From assembly GCA_004295565.1 (NCBI GenBank), contig AP019416.1, positions 1,178,001 through 1,242,000 on the forward strand: 64,000 nucleotides of DNA, read 5' to 3'. This DNA is from Vreelandella olivaria. Lineage in GTDB: Bacteria > Pseudomonadota > Gammaproteobacteria > Pseudomonadales > Halomonadaceae. Position 1 is the stretch's first letter, and the number at the start of each line of letters is the position of its first letter. Shown here in pieces: positions 39,053 to 50,147 of the stretch. The translations under genes were made by a program, and so were the position numbers. Below the pieces are notes generated by a model. That model was not told the origin of the DNA. It ran no database searches and saw nothing but the letters and a program-made list of their open reading frames with translations.

Positions 39053-40277
39053 ATGGACGTTTTGATGATGACTTCGACCTCTTCGCGCCCGATCCCCTGG
39101 GCGCTCTACGCTTGACCATTGGTGCCTTCGGCATCGGCACCACCGAGTTCGTAATCATGGGTGTGCTGGAGCAAGTGGCCGCTGATCTGGATGTCAGTAT
39201 CCGCCAAGCGGGTCTGCTGATTTCTGGCTATGCCCTGGGTGTGTTCGTGGGCGCGCCGCTGCTCACCATTGCGAGTGCCCGCTGGCCTCGCAAGAAGGTG
39301 CTGGTGGCGTTGATGGTTATTTTACCCTCGGCAATCTGGCCTGCGCGCTGGCGCCGAACTACTCGCTGCTGATGATTGCCCGGGTGGTGACCTCCTTAGC
39401 ACACGGCACTTTTTTCGGCGTCGGTTCGGTGGTCGCCACTGGCCTGGTGGCGCCGGACAAACGGGCCAGTGCCATCGCCACGATGTTCACTGGCCTGACC
39501 GTGGCAACGCTACTGGGCGTGCCCGCTGGCGCCTGGTTGGGGCACGAATATGGCTGGCGCACCACCTTCTGGGCAATTACCGGCGTTGGGGTACTGGCAA
39601 CCCTGGTGATCGCCCTCATGGTGCCTCGCAACAGCGGCGATGGCGAGGCATTGGGTTGGCGCAAGAGTCTGGCGTCGATCGGTCGACCCACTGTGTTGCT
39701 GGGGCTGCTGATGACTGCGCTTGGCATCGCTGGGGTGTTCACTGTGTTCACCTATATTCAGCCGATGCTGACCGGCATTGCCGGTTTCTCCCAGGAGGCG
39801 GTGTCGCTGATTCTGCTGGTATTCGGCGTCGGTATGATCGTCGGTAACCTGCTCGGTGGACGTCTCGCGGATCGCGGGCTGGCACCGGCCCTGATAATCA
39901 CATTGGCAGTGCTGGCGGCGGTGCTGGGCCTGTTTCCGTTGGCGCTCGGCTATCAGTGGACAACGGTGGTGTTCGTCGGCCTGCTGGGCATGGCCGGTTT
40001 CGCCACCGTGGCGCCCTTGCAACTCTGGGTACTTAATCGGGCGGAAGGCGCGGCCAGCCTGGCGTCCAGCTTCAATATCGGTGCGTTCAACCTGGGCAAC
40101 GCCATTGGTGCGGGTTTGGGCGGTGTGGTGATTGAGCGCAGCGGCAGCTTTACCGCCGTACCTGGCGCCGCCGCACTGGTGGCTCTTACTGGGCTGGCGG
40201 TGGCCGTTTGGGCCATCAAACGTGAGCATGGCGAGTCCCTTGAACCCGCCCCGGCAATTTCCTGCGAACAGGAGTGA
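39053..40277 (+). CDS. MFS (DHA1) exporter (two frameshifts)
   Basis: About 409 aa with twelve membrane segments, of the AraJ/YdhP/NepI-like drug-H+ antiporter type: LTIGAFGIGTTEFVIMGVLEQVA, SHGTFFGVGSVVA-like region (here SLAHGTFFGVG), and GVPAGAWLGHEYGWRTTFWA. Bases are missing near 39112 and 39330. The start is uncertain; ATG 39053 and 39065 both fit. The stop lies just before the ATG of the AKR gene, so the two are one operon under the divergent LysR. Confidence 0.87.
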
Positions 40278-40282
40278 GTGTG

Positions 40283-41322
40283 ATGGAATATCGTTATCTA
40301 GGTCGGTCTGGTTTCAAGGTGCCTGCATTGGGTTTCGGAGCCGGTACCTTTGGTGGCAAGGGGCCGCTGTTCAGTGCCTGGGGCAATACCGATGTTGAGC
40401 AAGCGAAGCGGCTGATCGATATATGTCTGGACGCTGGGGTCAATTTGTTCGACTCCGCTGATGTTTATTCCGACGGTGCATCGGAAACGATCCTTGGTGC
40501 GGCGATCAAAGGCCGTCGTGACCGGGTGATCGTGTCCACGAAACTGTCCCTGCGCAGCGGTGAGGATGCCAATGACGTGGGTAGTTCGCGCCACCACTTG
40601 ATCCGTGCCACCGAGCGCGCCCTAAAGCGGCTGGATACCGACTATATCGATGTGTTGCAACTGCATCACTTCGATGCCATGACCCCGGTGGAGGAGGTGA
40701 TGTCGACGCTGGATGACCTAGTGCGGGCTGGCAAGGTGCGCTACCTGGGGGCGTCCAATTTCTCTGGTTGGCAGTTAATGAAGTCCCAGAGCGTTGCCGA
40801 GCGTTATGGCTATGCGCGCTTCGTGGCGAACCAGACCTATTACTCCCTGGTGGGTAGGGATTACGAGTGGGAGCTGATGCCGTTGGGGCAGGATCAAGGC
40901 CTGGGTGCTCTGGTGTGGAGCCCGCTGGGCTGGGGCCGCCTGACCGGTAAGATTCGGCGCGGTCAGCCACTGCCCGCCAGTAGCCGCCTTCACGAGACCG
41001 AAGGATTCGCGCCGCCGGTGTCGAACGAAAGACTGTACCGGGTACTGGACGTGTTATTCGAGATCGCTGACGAAGTCGGAAAGAGCGTGCCTCAGGTAGC
41101 GATTAACTGGTTGCTGCGCCGTCCGACGGTGTCATCGGTTCTGATGGGGGCCGGGACGAAACCCAGTTGCAGCAGAATCTCGGTGCGGTTGGCTGGCGCC
41201 TTGATGAGTCTCAGGTTGCACGGTTAGACGTGGCAAGTGCGGTGACTCCGCCTTACCCCTATTATCCCTACTGGAACGGCCAGTTCGCTGAGCGTAATCC
41301 ACCTCTGGTAGGACGGGAATGA
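40283..41322 (+). CDS. Aldo/keto reductase (frameshift near the end)
   Basis: About 347 aa, the Tas/YajO-like AKR type: MEYRYLGRSGFKVPALGFGAG, NLFDSADVYSDGASE (Asp, Tyr), VSTKLSLR (Lys) and LQLHHFDAMTPVEE (His). A C is lost near 41150; corrected, the protein ends with the family's ETQLQQNLGAVGW region and stops at 41322. The start at 40283 (AGGAG upstream) is preferred over GTG 40274. It is coupled to the upstream MFS exporter. Confidence 0.88.
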
Positions 41323-41331
41323 ACTGAAAAA

Positions 41332-41353
41332 GCCGGGCCCATGCCAGCCCGGC
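41332..41353 (+). terminator. Probable terminator hairpin of the MFS-AKR operon
   Basis: GCCGGGC and GCCCGGC form a 7-bp GC stem with an eight-base loop 10 bp after the AKR stop. No T tract follows, so this is only probable; it also lies between convergent genes. Confidence 0.5.
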
Positions 41354-41410
41354 GACGACTACCCTGGCATCGAACCCGAGGGGCGACCACCCGGTTGAGC
41401 GTGGAGCTAT

Positions 41411-42666
41411 TTATAACCGCTGGACGGTCAACGCCAGGTTGGGCGTCAGGGGCAGCCGTGGCAGCAGCGTCGCCTGATAGGCGTGATAAAGGTCGGGCTT
41501 GACGTCGCCTTCGGCAGCGTCGATCTGCAACTTACTGTCGAGCTCCTGGTACCAGCCGCCGCGTTTGCGATCGATAAAAATGGTGTCGATGACATCCCAA
41601 AGTTGCCGATACCAGCGTTCGTAGTGAGCCTCGTCGGTGCGCCGCAGGAACGCGGCTGCGGCGGCCAGCGCCTCAGCGTGAGTCCAGTGGCGGCGTCGCA
41701 GTGAGTTTGGGCGACCCTCCCAGTCCACGGTATACACCAGCCCAGGTGCGCCGTCGGTGCGCCAGCCGTCGCGCAGGCTAGCGTCGAACAGCGCTGCTGC
41801 GTCGGTGAAAAGCCATGAAGGAGCCGTACGGCCGCGGGATTCCAGCGACGCTTCCAGGTGCAGCATCAGCCGCGACCATTCGAAACCGTGGCCCAGCGTG
41901 GCGCCATAGGGGTAGAAACCATCGTCGGGGCGGTCGGCATTGTGCTCTGGCCATTCCGACCAGTCGCCATGAAAATGCTCAAGGATGCGGTAATCCCGGA
42001 GAGCCGCGTGGCGGTGAATCAGCCGTTCGACGATGGCCAGCGCCCGATCAAGCCACTGTGGTTCGTCGCGTACGTCGGCCAGCGCCAAGCACAGCTCTAC
42101 GCCGTGCATGTTGCTGTTACCGCCGCGGTAGTCGCTCAGCTCGCTCCAGTCCTGGCTGAAACTCTCCACGAAGGCCTGCTCGTCCACCGACCAGAAGCGG
42201 GTGTTAATCACCCCGACGGCCTCTTCGAGCAGAGCCGCCGCGCCGGGAATGTTGGCGTGGGTCGCAGTGGCGGCCCCAGGGCGACGAAGTGGTGGGTATA
42301 GCACTGCTTAGTGCGGTCGTCGCTGGTGGCGGGGTCGGCGCCGAACCAGCCGCCATATTGCTCGTCACGGAGCTTGCCTTCCAACGCACGAATCGCATGT
42401 TCAGACAGAGCAGCAGCGCCCGGTACGCCCTGTAGCGCTGCTAACGCACAACTGTGGGCCATACGCCCGGTGAGCATGGTGTCGGCACTGGCGCCGTGAG
42501 GGATACGCCCGTCACCATCGATCGCCGCAAAACCGCCAGAGGTCAGACGTGCCTGACGATGGAATTCGAACAGCGCAAGCCCTTCGCGGGTCAGCCAGTG
42601 GTGATGAGTGGCACTATTGAGCCAGCGCCGGGGTTTTTGATCGGTGTCGTGGTTCATCGCAGCCAT
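41411..42666 (-). CDS. AGE/YihS-family sugar isomerase (frameshift)
   Basis: About 418 aa, (alpha/alpha)6-barrel. GGWFGADPATSDDRTKQCYTHHFV, then HANIPGAAALLEEAVGVI, EHFHGDWSEWPEHN, GATLGHGFEWSRLMLHLE and RRRHWTHAEALAAAAAF have the His residues of N-acylglucosamine 2-epimerase/YihS-type aldose-ketose isomerases (mannose or sulfoquinovose). A base is lost near 42285. An ATG at 42657 is an alternative start. It lies 28 bp after the SDR gene and is probably co-transcribed with it. Confidence 0.87.
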
Positions 42667-42694
42667 GCCTTATGTGATCAAGTGGGATCTCGCC

Positions 42695-43559
42695 TCAGCC
42701 ATTGATGATGGTGCCGCCGTTTGGGTGGATCGTCTGACCGCTAATGAAGGAAGCATCCTGGCTGGCCAGAAACACAAAGACCGGGCCGAGTTCGCTGGGC
42801 TGACCGGCACGGCCCATCGGTGTATCCTCACCGAAGCCTTCCAGCCACTGTGAATCGTGGGCGCCTAGGGTGGCGGGCTGCAGCGGCGTCCAGACCGGGC
42901 CGGGCGCCACGGCGTTGACACGAATGCCGCGCCCTACTACTTGATTCGACAGGCTACGAGTGAAGCTGATGATTGCGCCCTTGGTAGCGGAGTAATCGAC
43001 AAGAATTTCGGGGCCGACATAGGCATTGATAGAGGCGTTGTTGATAATCGAGTCACCCTCGCTCAGGTGCGGCAGCGCCGCCTTGGCGAGGTAGAACTGG
43101 CTGTGCATATTGACCTCGAACATCCGACGCCACTGCTCATCGGGCAGCTCGGTGAGATCTTCGCTAACCCACTGCGTACCGGCGTTATTGATCAGCACAT
43201 TGATCCCGCCCAGGTTATCCACCGTCTCGTCGATGCAGAAACGGCAGAAGTTGGCATCCGACAGGTCACCTTCGATCAGGTGACAGCGGCGTCCTTCCGC
43301 CTCTACCAAACGCTTGGCTTCATTGGCGTCCTCGGTTTCACTGAGGTAGGCGATAGCCACGTCGGCCCCCTTCGCGAGCGAAGTGGATCGCCACTGAACG
43401 ACCGATACCACTATCGCCACCAGTGATTAGCGCGACCTTGCCAGCGAGTTTGTCGGCGCCCTTGTATCCGTCGCGGATCATCTCGGCCGCTGGATTCATA
43501 GCGGCCTCGCTGCCGGGTAGTGTCTGTGCTTGAGCGTGGATCTTGGGATTACTGACCAT
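42695..43559 (-). CDS. SDR oxidoreductase, YghA/general-stress type (frameshift)
   Basis: About 288 aa. The N-terminal extension GADKLAGKVALITGGDSGIGRSVAIHFAREG, NNAGTQWVSEDLTELP, SIINNASINAYVGPEILVDYSATKGAI (Ser, Tyr, Lys) and SFISGQTIHPNGGTIING are typical of YghA/YdaD-type stress SDRs. A base is lost near 43370. The ATG at 43559 has GGAGGT upstream. First gene of an apparent operon with the AGE-family isomerase. Confidence 0.88.
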
Positions 43560-43677
43560 GTTCACCTCCATGTGGTATATGAAGTCACGACAACAGGCTG
43601 TGCCTGTTCCTAACGTAGACTTTGATCTACATCATCACAAGGTCGCTTATCGATGGAAGGCTATAGTGGAGCAGTTA

Positions 43678-43803
43678 CTCAAGGGGAAGAGGTTAGTCTG
43701 CCTGGATATTCCCGACCACTACGAGCTAATGCAGCCTGAACTTATCACCTTGCTCAAGGAAAGGGTTCCTGAGTATGTGCGGTTGTCGGCAGTCGAAACA
43801 TAG
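43678..43803 (+). pseudogene. Small tyrosine-phosphatase-like gene, copy 3 (C-terminal fragment)
   Basis: Forty-one codons match the last third of copies 1 and 2 (LLKGKRLVCLDIPDHYELMQ then ERVPEYVRLSAVET). The N-terminal catalytic CX5R part is absent; the preceding 80 bp do not align. The fragment lies directly beyond the start of the SDR gene and is certainly non-functional. Confidence 0.85.
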
Positions 43804-43964
43804 CGAGGAGTTGGTGCGCCGTAGGATTGAGAATAGCGCTGACGAGTCGTTCTCCGCTCGTTTCAGGGTTATATGAAATTATACTTATTAAAATCCTGGT
43901 TTTTTAAAGCTTTGGTCAGGTAAAGTTTATTTTGACTGCTATGAGCCATAATCAGGAGAGAAGC

Positions 43965-44557
43965 ATGTATCGAGTAGTGATCGTTCTATGTATATTTTTA
44001 GCGGGCTGTACCACAAAACTGTGGGAGCCCAAGCCTGAGAGAGTGATGGCCGTTAACGGCTTCTACGTTAATAAAGAAACGAACGATTTAGTGGTCACCA
44101 CGCGGCGTGAAGCGTTTTATTTCCCTCTCAGCAGCAACTTGGCCAGGCGCTGATGCTCAGCCGAGACGTTGAGTTTCTTCCCGAATTTAGCGGCTTCTCG
44201 CTCTCTAGCGCCAATGTGGTGACCGGCAGCATTAAGCTCACACTACATGAACAGAACCCTTCAGCCGAACTTGTCAGTCAATTAACCGCATTGGGCTTTA
44301 CGAAAAACCCTGTCACCGATAGCTTCCAGTTGATACGGGAGATTAGAGGCGAGCGATATACCATTGAAGGAAGTTTGCCGCTTGAAAAGCTTGAAAACGA
44401 GTATCAAGTCAGTATGAGCATACCCAGGGGCCCATCGATACAGCCGGACGTGTTATTGCAACGCCTGTAGCCATTACGTTTGATGCGGCCGCAACGGCCG
44501 TGGCAATTCCCTCTCTTCGCACTCTTTGCGGTGTCACAGGGCTTGCTTGGGCCATGA
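43965..44557 (+). CDS. Lipoprotein with C-terminal membrane segment, unknown (two frameshifts)
   Basis: About 198 aa. MYRVVIVLCIFLAGCTTKLW has a lipobox (FLAGC). A Lys/Arg-Glu-rich region with VNGFYVNKETNDLVVTTRREAFYFPL follows, then, after a lost base near 44145, LMLSRDVEFLPEFSGFSLSSANVV. Another lost base near 44455 leads into VAITFDAAATAVAIP and a hydrophobic tail ending LLGP. It resembles YidQ-like or YceK-like small lipoproteins. The role is unknown. The start has GGAGAG upstream. Confidence 0.7.
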
Positions 44558-44704
44558 GTAAACAGAGTGTCTTAACGAGCGCACAGGGGAAGTTTAAAAA
44601 CAGTTGCCTATAGAGTCAGACTAATAAGGCTTTTTCTGCAAAGTCGGCGTGCGCAGGCCAGGCAAGGCCACAACCTATTAAAAGAATCGGCTTCGCGTGC
44701 GAAT

Positions 44705-44882
44705 TTACGGATTGTCAATGAGTTCTTTGATTGGGCTCGTGCACGAACCGATTCTTATCGCCGTATGGCCAAGCGTAATCATAACGCCGTCGACCAGTTC
44801 GACCCAGTGGCCGACGAACTTGCCCATGCAGTGTCTCGTCAGCGAGACCATAACTGTTGGATACGTCGTATCATCGACTGAA
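44705..44882 (-). pseudogene. MntP-like C-terminal remnant
   Basis: On the minus strand TVMVSLTRHCMGKFVGHWVELVDGVMI is similar to the intact MntP at 51273-51839 (TTVMASIGTLLGHKLGKFVGHWAELIGGV). About 25 further residues end in a stop. There is no start and the first two thirds of the gene are missing, so it is a decayed second copy. Confidence 0.6.
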
Positions 44883-45074
44883 TGATCCGCCGCTTAGCCT
44901 CGTGCTGATCCAGCCGCACCCGCTCAAGATCAACGCCTCCCCGCCCATCGCGGTATCTGGAAGGGATGCTTTCCTTGAGCGAGTCGTCGGCACTTCCTTT
45001 GCCATGTCATCGTTATCGCTGTGGGATAACAAGTCGCGGAGTTGAAAGTTCTGCTCTTTTCTTGAGTTCAACAT
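44871..45074 (-). CDS. Uncertain small ORF
   Basis: Sixty-seven codons starting MLNSRKEQNFQLRDLLSHSD with GGGCAGG upstream of the ATG. The sequence is Ser/Arg-rich in the middle and shows no recognisable motif. It is divergent from the LysR gene at 45235. It may be a fragment or non-coding. Confidence 0.25.
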   Translation of the reverse strand: MLNSRKEQNFQLRDLLSHSDNDDMAKEVPTTRSRKASLPDTAMGGEALILSGCGWISTRLSGGSFSR

Positions 45075-45234
45075 GTTCCTGCCCTCTATTGCGTCGTCAC
45101 TGGTGACGGGATGATGGCGTGGTCTCATAGGTTCAGGTTCATGCTAGTCTTGTTCTAAACTGCAAGGTATTCCATAAAAGTGAGCATTAACTTTGCAAAA
45201 ACGAACAGGCAAGAATCTCAGGCAATCTTCTGCC

Positions 45235-46217
45235 ATGACACAGAAAACAAGAAGTCACTTGGCGTGGAATGACTTTGAGGTCGTCCTGGCAATCGCGAAC
45301 GCAGGGTCGCTGTCGGGTGCTTCACGCACTCTGGGCGTCAGCCACGCCACGGTTTTCCGGCGGCTGGGTGATATCGAACAACGTCTGGGTGTTTCTCTTT
45401 TGAAAGAAGCCGAACCGGCTATCGGCCAACGCTTGCTGGCGAAGAGCTTGCCGGCACCGCCCGAATAATGGATGAAGCCGCCTTGGACGCCGAACGCAAA
45501 GTCGCCGGGCGCGACTTGGCGCCGAGTGGGGAAATTTGGGCTACCACAACGGACTCTTTGTTGATGGGACTGCTCTCTCCTCTGTTCACGCAGTTTCAGC
45601 ATAAATATCCAGGCATCGTGCTGGATGTCGCCGTATCCAACCAGCTGTTCAATCTGACGCGCCGAGAAGCTGACGTCGCCATCCGTCCCTCCAACGCTCC
45701 CCCTGAAAATCTGATTGGGCGACCGCTGACCGCTATTGGGCAAGCTGTCTACGCACACCGAAGCCTCAATTTGACACCAGGGGCGTCCATCAAGGCTCTT
45801 GCTAGCCAACCCTGGATTGGTTCTGGATCACGATTGCAGGACTCAGCACTGGATCAGTGGATGGATAAGCACGCGCTGAAACCGGCCTGTGTCTACCGTG
45901 TGGATACCCTGGTCAATATACTCAGCGCTGTTCGTTCCGGTATGGGATTGGCCGTTCTGCCCTGCTATCTTGCCGACGAAGATCCCAACATTATCCAGCT
46001 CACTGATCCCATCCCCGAGCTGGAGTACGGCTTGTGGTTTCTGATGCATCCGGATCTACGTGGTGTAGTAAGGATTCATGCTTTTATGGACTTTCTAACA
46101 GAAGCTGTTCGTGCACAGAAACAACGCTTGGCCGGGCCATTATTAGGCATGCCTCGATGCGTACAATCGCCGCTTGGCGAAGTTATCAGTGCTGACGCAA
46201 CTCAAAGTCACCCATGA
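45235..46217 (+). CDS. LysR family regulator (frameshifts)
   Basis: About 328 aa. FEVVLAIANAGSLSGASRTLGVSHATVFRRLGDIEQRLGVSL is the HTH (DNA-recognition SHATVFRR variant). Single bases lost near 45402 and 45440 split it; the remainder has IWATTTDSLLMGLLSPLFTQF, NLTRREADVAIRPSNAPP and VLPCYLADEDPNI. It lies 21 bp before the DUF899 gene and may regulate it or a divergent gene to the left. Confidence 0.87.
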
Positions 46218-46238
46218 AATACATAGGAGAGTGGGGTA

Positions 46239-46919
46239 ATGGCAACCACTAAACAGCCGCTACCAAGTATCGTATCTTCAGAAGAGTGGAAATTAGCGCT
46301 GGATCAGCTTCTTATAAAAGAAAGCGCTGACCCGAGCACGCGATGCCTTGAGCGCTGAGCGTAGAAAGCTACCCATGGTGAAAGTAGACAAAAACTACGA
46401 ATTCCATGGCGACGAAGGCCCCATATCCTTCCTCGAATTGTTCGCTGGGCGCCGTCAACTCATTGTGTATCACTTTATGTACGCGCCTGATTGGAAAGCG
46501 GGGTGCGACGGGTGTTCGTGGGTTGCTGACGCCATGACCCACCAGCCCATCTGCATGCGCGTGATACCTCGCTGGTGATGGTGTCACGCGCTCCCTTAGA
46601 GAAAATTCAGCAGTACAAAACGCGTATGGGTTGGACGATTCCCTGGTACTCCTCTTTTGAAAGCGACTTTAACTATGATGTTGGGGTGACGACAGCGGAG
46701 GGAGAAAGGCACGGCGCCAGCGTATTTCTTCGCGACGGAGACGACATATATCGCACTTATTTTACCGGGGCGCGTGGCGTCGAGTATTTAGGTAGCTTCT
46801 GGACGTACCTGGATTTAACACCCTATGGTCGCCAGGAAACGTGGGAAGACTCTCCGGAAGGCTGGCCTCAGACTAAACCGTATGAATGGAACCGCCGCCA
46901 TGACGAGTATGATGTTTAA
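46239..46919 (+). CDS. DUF899 (thioredoxin-like) protein (two frameshifts)
   Basis: About 227 aa. The corrected reading gives MATTKQPLPSIVSSEEW, then LPMVKVDKNYEFHGDEGPIS, YHFMYAPDWKAGCDGCSWVADA with a CDGC-type pair, then RAPLEKIQQYKTRMGWTIPWYSS and TYFTGARGVEYLGSFWTYLDLTPYGRQETWEDSP, the hallmark end of DUF899 proteins. These have a thioredoxin fold; the function is not established. Bases are lost near 46327 and 46550. It follows the LysR gene by 21 bp. Confidence 0.85.
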
Positions 46920-47152
46920 CGTTGGCAGCGTTTACACTTGGAATTATCGGTACTGAGTTTGAGTATGGAGCTGTCGCCTTCTTTGATCTGAATGCTGGAT
47001 TGAAGCTGGCGCTCTGGCCAAGAGACAGCATCTCCCATGATTCTGGTTTGCCGAAGGGCGATATATCACCTTTGACTCAACTGTCGTTTAAAACGAAGTC
47101 AGTCCATTCCAGTCTTAATATTCCATCCAGTGTCGCTATGCGGAGCGGCTGA
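46920..47152 (+). pseudogene. VOC/glyoxalase-family remnant
   Basis: LGIIGTEFEYGAVAFFDLNAGLKLALWPRDSISHDSGLPKGD resembles the centre of VOC-family (glyoxalase/bleomycin resistance) proteins, which normally continue with a second beta-alpha-beta unit. After about 60 residues the similarity ends and no N-terminal domain precedes it, so it is a fragment. Confidence 0.55.
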
Positions 47153-47169
47153 AATCGGGTTCTAGGGTA

Positions 47170-47532
47170 ATGAAAGCTACCAGTGAATTTATCACAAGCC
47201 TCAGCGACGTATTTGCGCTATTTGGTGCAATAGAAACTAAGCGCATGTTTGGAGGGTATGGCGTTTATCGTGATGGTCTTATGTTTGCGCTCGTGGCTGA
47301 TGATGTTCTTTACCTCAAAGCGGATGGAAGTTCGGTAGGCGCCTTTATCGAGTTGGGAATGGAGCCGTTTGAATACGCGAAAAAGGGTAAAAGGGTGCAA
47401 ATGGCTTATTACGCTGCGCCCGAGGAAATCTTTGAAAATCCAATTCACGCCCAGGAATGGGCCGATCGTGCTTATGCAACAGCATTGCGGGCGAAACGCC
47501 TGAAGGGGAAGGCCAGTTCCAAGAGAGCGTGA
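47170..47532 (+). CDS. TfoX N-terminal domain protein
   Basis: Intact, 120 aa. FALFGAIETKRMFGGYGVYRDGLMFALVADDVLYLKAD is the TfoX/Sxy N-domain signature (xRxMFGGxGxY). The C-terminal TfoX domain is absent, so this is the short stand-alone form common in proteobacteria. Sxy/TfoX activates competence genes with CRP, but single-domain forms have no assigned role. It begins 18 bp after the VOC remnant. Confidence 0.85.
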   Translation: MKATSEFITSLSDVFALFGAIETKRMFGGYGVYRDGLMFALVADDVLYLKADGSSVGAFIELGMEPFEYAKKGKRVQMAYYAAPEEIFENPIHAQEWADRAYATALRAKRLKGKASSKRA

Positions 47533-47820
47533 GCAGGCAATCATATCTCTATCAAAGAGTAGAATGGACTAAACACTCGCCTTAATTATCGTTGTAATGG
47601 CTCCCTATAAGTCGTCCCCTTTTTATTTATATCGTGGACTTCTCCCGGAGCAGTGTGCACAACGGCTCGCTACGCCGTAACAGGACTCCGATGTAATCAG
47701 CATCTTCGTACCCGCGTAATATAGCAAGTTTCGGGTCGGCACCAGGTAAGCGGCTTCTTATGATCTTCGCTGTTGATGAGGAGTTCTTCCTATCTCGGAA
47801 CAGTGATGGAGGTCATAAAG

Positions 47821-48585
47821 ATGAGTGCACTCGACAATAAAGTCGCCATTGTTACTGGTGCCAGCGCAGGCATTGGCAGAGCGACAGCCCGGCTTTTTGC
47901 TAAGGAAGGGGCTAGTGTCGTGGTAGCGGCCAGAAGAGCGTCAGAGCTGGATACACTGGTGGATGCCATAAAAGAGGAGGGTGGCCAAGCGTTAGCAGTG
48001 GCTGGCGATGTAGGTGATGAGTATTTCGCCAAAAAGCTCGTTGATGAGACGCTCGCGCGGTTTGGTCAACTGGACGTAGCCTTTAACAACGCAGGCATTT
48101 TAGGTGCGATGGGGCCAGTGCCCGAGATGTCATTGGCCGATTGGGATCAGGTAATCACGACCAATTTAACGAGCGCTTTTCTGGCCGCTAAGTATCAACT
48201 ACCTGCCATGCGGTCGGCTGGCGGTGGCTCGTTAATTTTCACGTCAACCTTTGTTGGCCATACTGCTGGAATGCCTGGGATGGCGGCTTATGCATCCAGT
48301 AAAGCGGGGCTAGTTGGACTGACGCAAGTCCTTGCTTGCGAATATGGTTCTCACAACATTCGAGTGAATGCATTACTACCGGGCGGAACGGATACCGCAG
48401 CAGCCAGGGAATTTGCTAACACCCCGAAACGTTAGCGTTCGTAGCCAACTTACATGCCATGAAGCGGACGGCAAAGCCTGAAGAAATTGCCCAATCTGCT
48501 CTCTACCTGGCTTCTGATGCCTCCAGCTTTACAACAGGGTCTGCGTTGTTAGTAGATGGTGGGGTGTCAATAAATCGTGTCTGAA
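47821..48585 (+). CDS. SDR family oxidoreductase, paralogue of the cassette SDR (frameshift)
   Basis: About 255 aa. Very similar to the SDR at 12926-13691 over its whole length: [55 protein letters not shown] and the end [16 protein letters not shown]. Catalytic Ser, Tyr (AAYASSK) and Lys are present. A base is lost near 48425. GGAGGT precedes the ATG. The two genes flank different neighbourhoods 35 kb apart. Confidence 0.88.
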
Positions 48586-48787
48586 GATAGGGCCGCACTC
48601 TGGTTATAATCAGATTTAGAGGCCATGAGCTATCATCCGTACATGGCGACAGGCAGTCCGCTCCGGAGGAGGGACTGCCCTTTAAATTGGAGTGCTGTTA
48701 ATTGCCAGGGTAAAAATTATGACATAACGGGCCGACGTCACCCCTTGATTGAGCCACGCCTGCCCACTGGGTGGTCTCGTCAACAGA

Positions 48788-48818
48788 AGAGCCGGGCAGC
48801 TTCACTCTCCCCGGCTCT
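48788..48818. terminator. Hairpin beyond the MFS gene
   Basis: AGAGCCGGG and CCCGGCTCT form a nine-bp stem with a 13-base loop 8 bp after the MFS stop (minus strand). It is a plausible terminator for that gene; the following T content is weak. Confidence 0.55.
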
Positions 48819-48825
48819 CTTGCTA

Positions 48826-50035
48826 TCAGACCGGGCGTTTTGAGCGTGGCCCAAACGACAGCACAAGCAGTGTTCCCAGGCTGGTAGTGATCAGGGCTAA
48901 TAGCGGCCCACCTAAAGCGCCGAGGTAATCCACTAATATACCACCGCCTATGGCGCCACTGGCGATAGCAACCTGAAAGGCGGCAACTATCAAACCCCTG
49001 CAGCTTCAACTTGATCCGGTGCAGCACGAACTATCCAGGTTTGAAATCCGATTGGAAAAGCACCGAAAGCAAACCCCACAATGCGATAGACACGGCAGTA
49101 ACGCTGGCCAGACTGCCCGCGAACAGTAGCGTAATGGTGATCGCAATAATGAGTGCCCCACCAAAGATAATGGCGTTGCGCTCGCTACGCTCCGCGATAA
49201 ATGCACCGGCGAAATTGCCAAAAAAACCACCAATACCAAAGCCGAGCAGTACCGCAGAGATTGCACTGACGGATAATTGCGCCACCTCTTCAAGGAGCGG
49301 TCGTATGTAGGTAAATCCGGCAAAATGGCCTGAAATCATCAGCACTACGGCTAACAGCACAACGCGAACCTGCGTGCGTTGAAGCAGTTGGAAGAGAGTG
49401 CGCAGGCTTGGGTTATCTTTTGGCGGCATAGCGGGAATGGTGAAAAGCTGAGTCACCAGCGTTATCAGACTAAGGAAACCAGCGGCAATAAACGCACTTC
49501 GCCACCCCAGAGACCACCGATATAGGCGCCCAAAGGCGCTGCACAAACGGTAGCGACAGACACACCGGTCAAAACAATAGACATGGCGCGTGCGAACAGA
49601 TTATCGGGCACCATGCGCATGGCCATCGCCGCGGCCATCGACCAGAACCCTCCCAAGGCAATTCCCAGCAGTACTCGCGCAAAAATTAAAACAAAAAGCT
49701 ACTCGCCGTTGCCGCCAAAGCATTGGAAACGACAAGCAGCAGCGTTAAAAAAAGCAGCACAAACCTGCGATCAAAATTGCGGGTCGGGAGAGTGTTAGCG
49801 CGGCAAGCGCGGCGACCGCAGCAGTAGCCGTAACCGCCTGACCCGCGGCGCCAACGGAAATATTGAGGTCTGCTGCCATGGCCGTCAGCAGGCTGGCCGG
49901 TAAAAATTCGGCAGTCACTAAACCAAAAACCCCCAGCGCGAGGCTGACAATACCCATCCAATTGGCTGGGGCGGGTTCAGCGGTGGGCGATGCTGTTAGT
50001 AACGACTGGCTGGCGGAGCAAGTGGTGTTGTTCAT
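48826..50035 (-). CDS. MFS (DHA1) exporter, NepI-like (frameshifts)
   Basis: About 404 aa, twelve membrane segments. MGIVSLALGVFGLVTAEFLPASLLTAMAADLNIS is the N-terminal DHA1 motif A/D region; LIFARVLLGIALGGFWSMAAAMAMRMVPDNLFARAMSIVLTGVSVATV is the characteristic helix-4/5 (LGIxxGGFW) of NepI/YdhP-like purine or drug exporters. Bases are lost near 49765, 49690, 49505 and 49045. It is divergent from the AraC regulator at 50148 with a 112-bp spacer. Confidence 0.87.
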
Positions 50036-50147
50036 TGCATGCCTACTAAAGTGTTAGTTGAAGCTGCAGTGTAAAATTAGGGGTTTGGCTTTTCTATGGT
50101 GTAAAATCCATAAAGCATGACTATTTGTCCAAATCGAGTCCATTAAC

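Noticed and set aside
39510-40229. 239-codon minus-strand ORF inside the MFS gene
   Set aside because: Very high His/Gln/Arg composition and exact overlap with a recognised exporter; a GC-frame shadow.
41858-42301. Plus-strand ORF of 147 codons opposite the AGE-family isomerase
   Set aside because: Shadow of the isomerase frame; no ribosome site.
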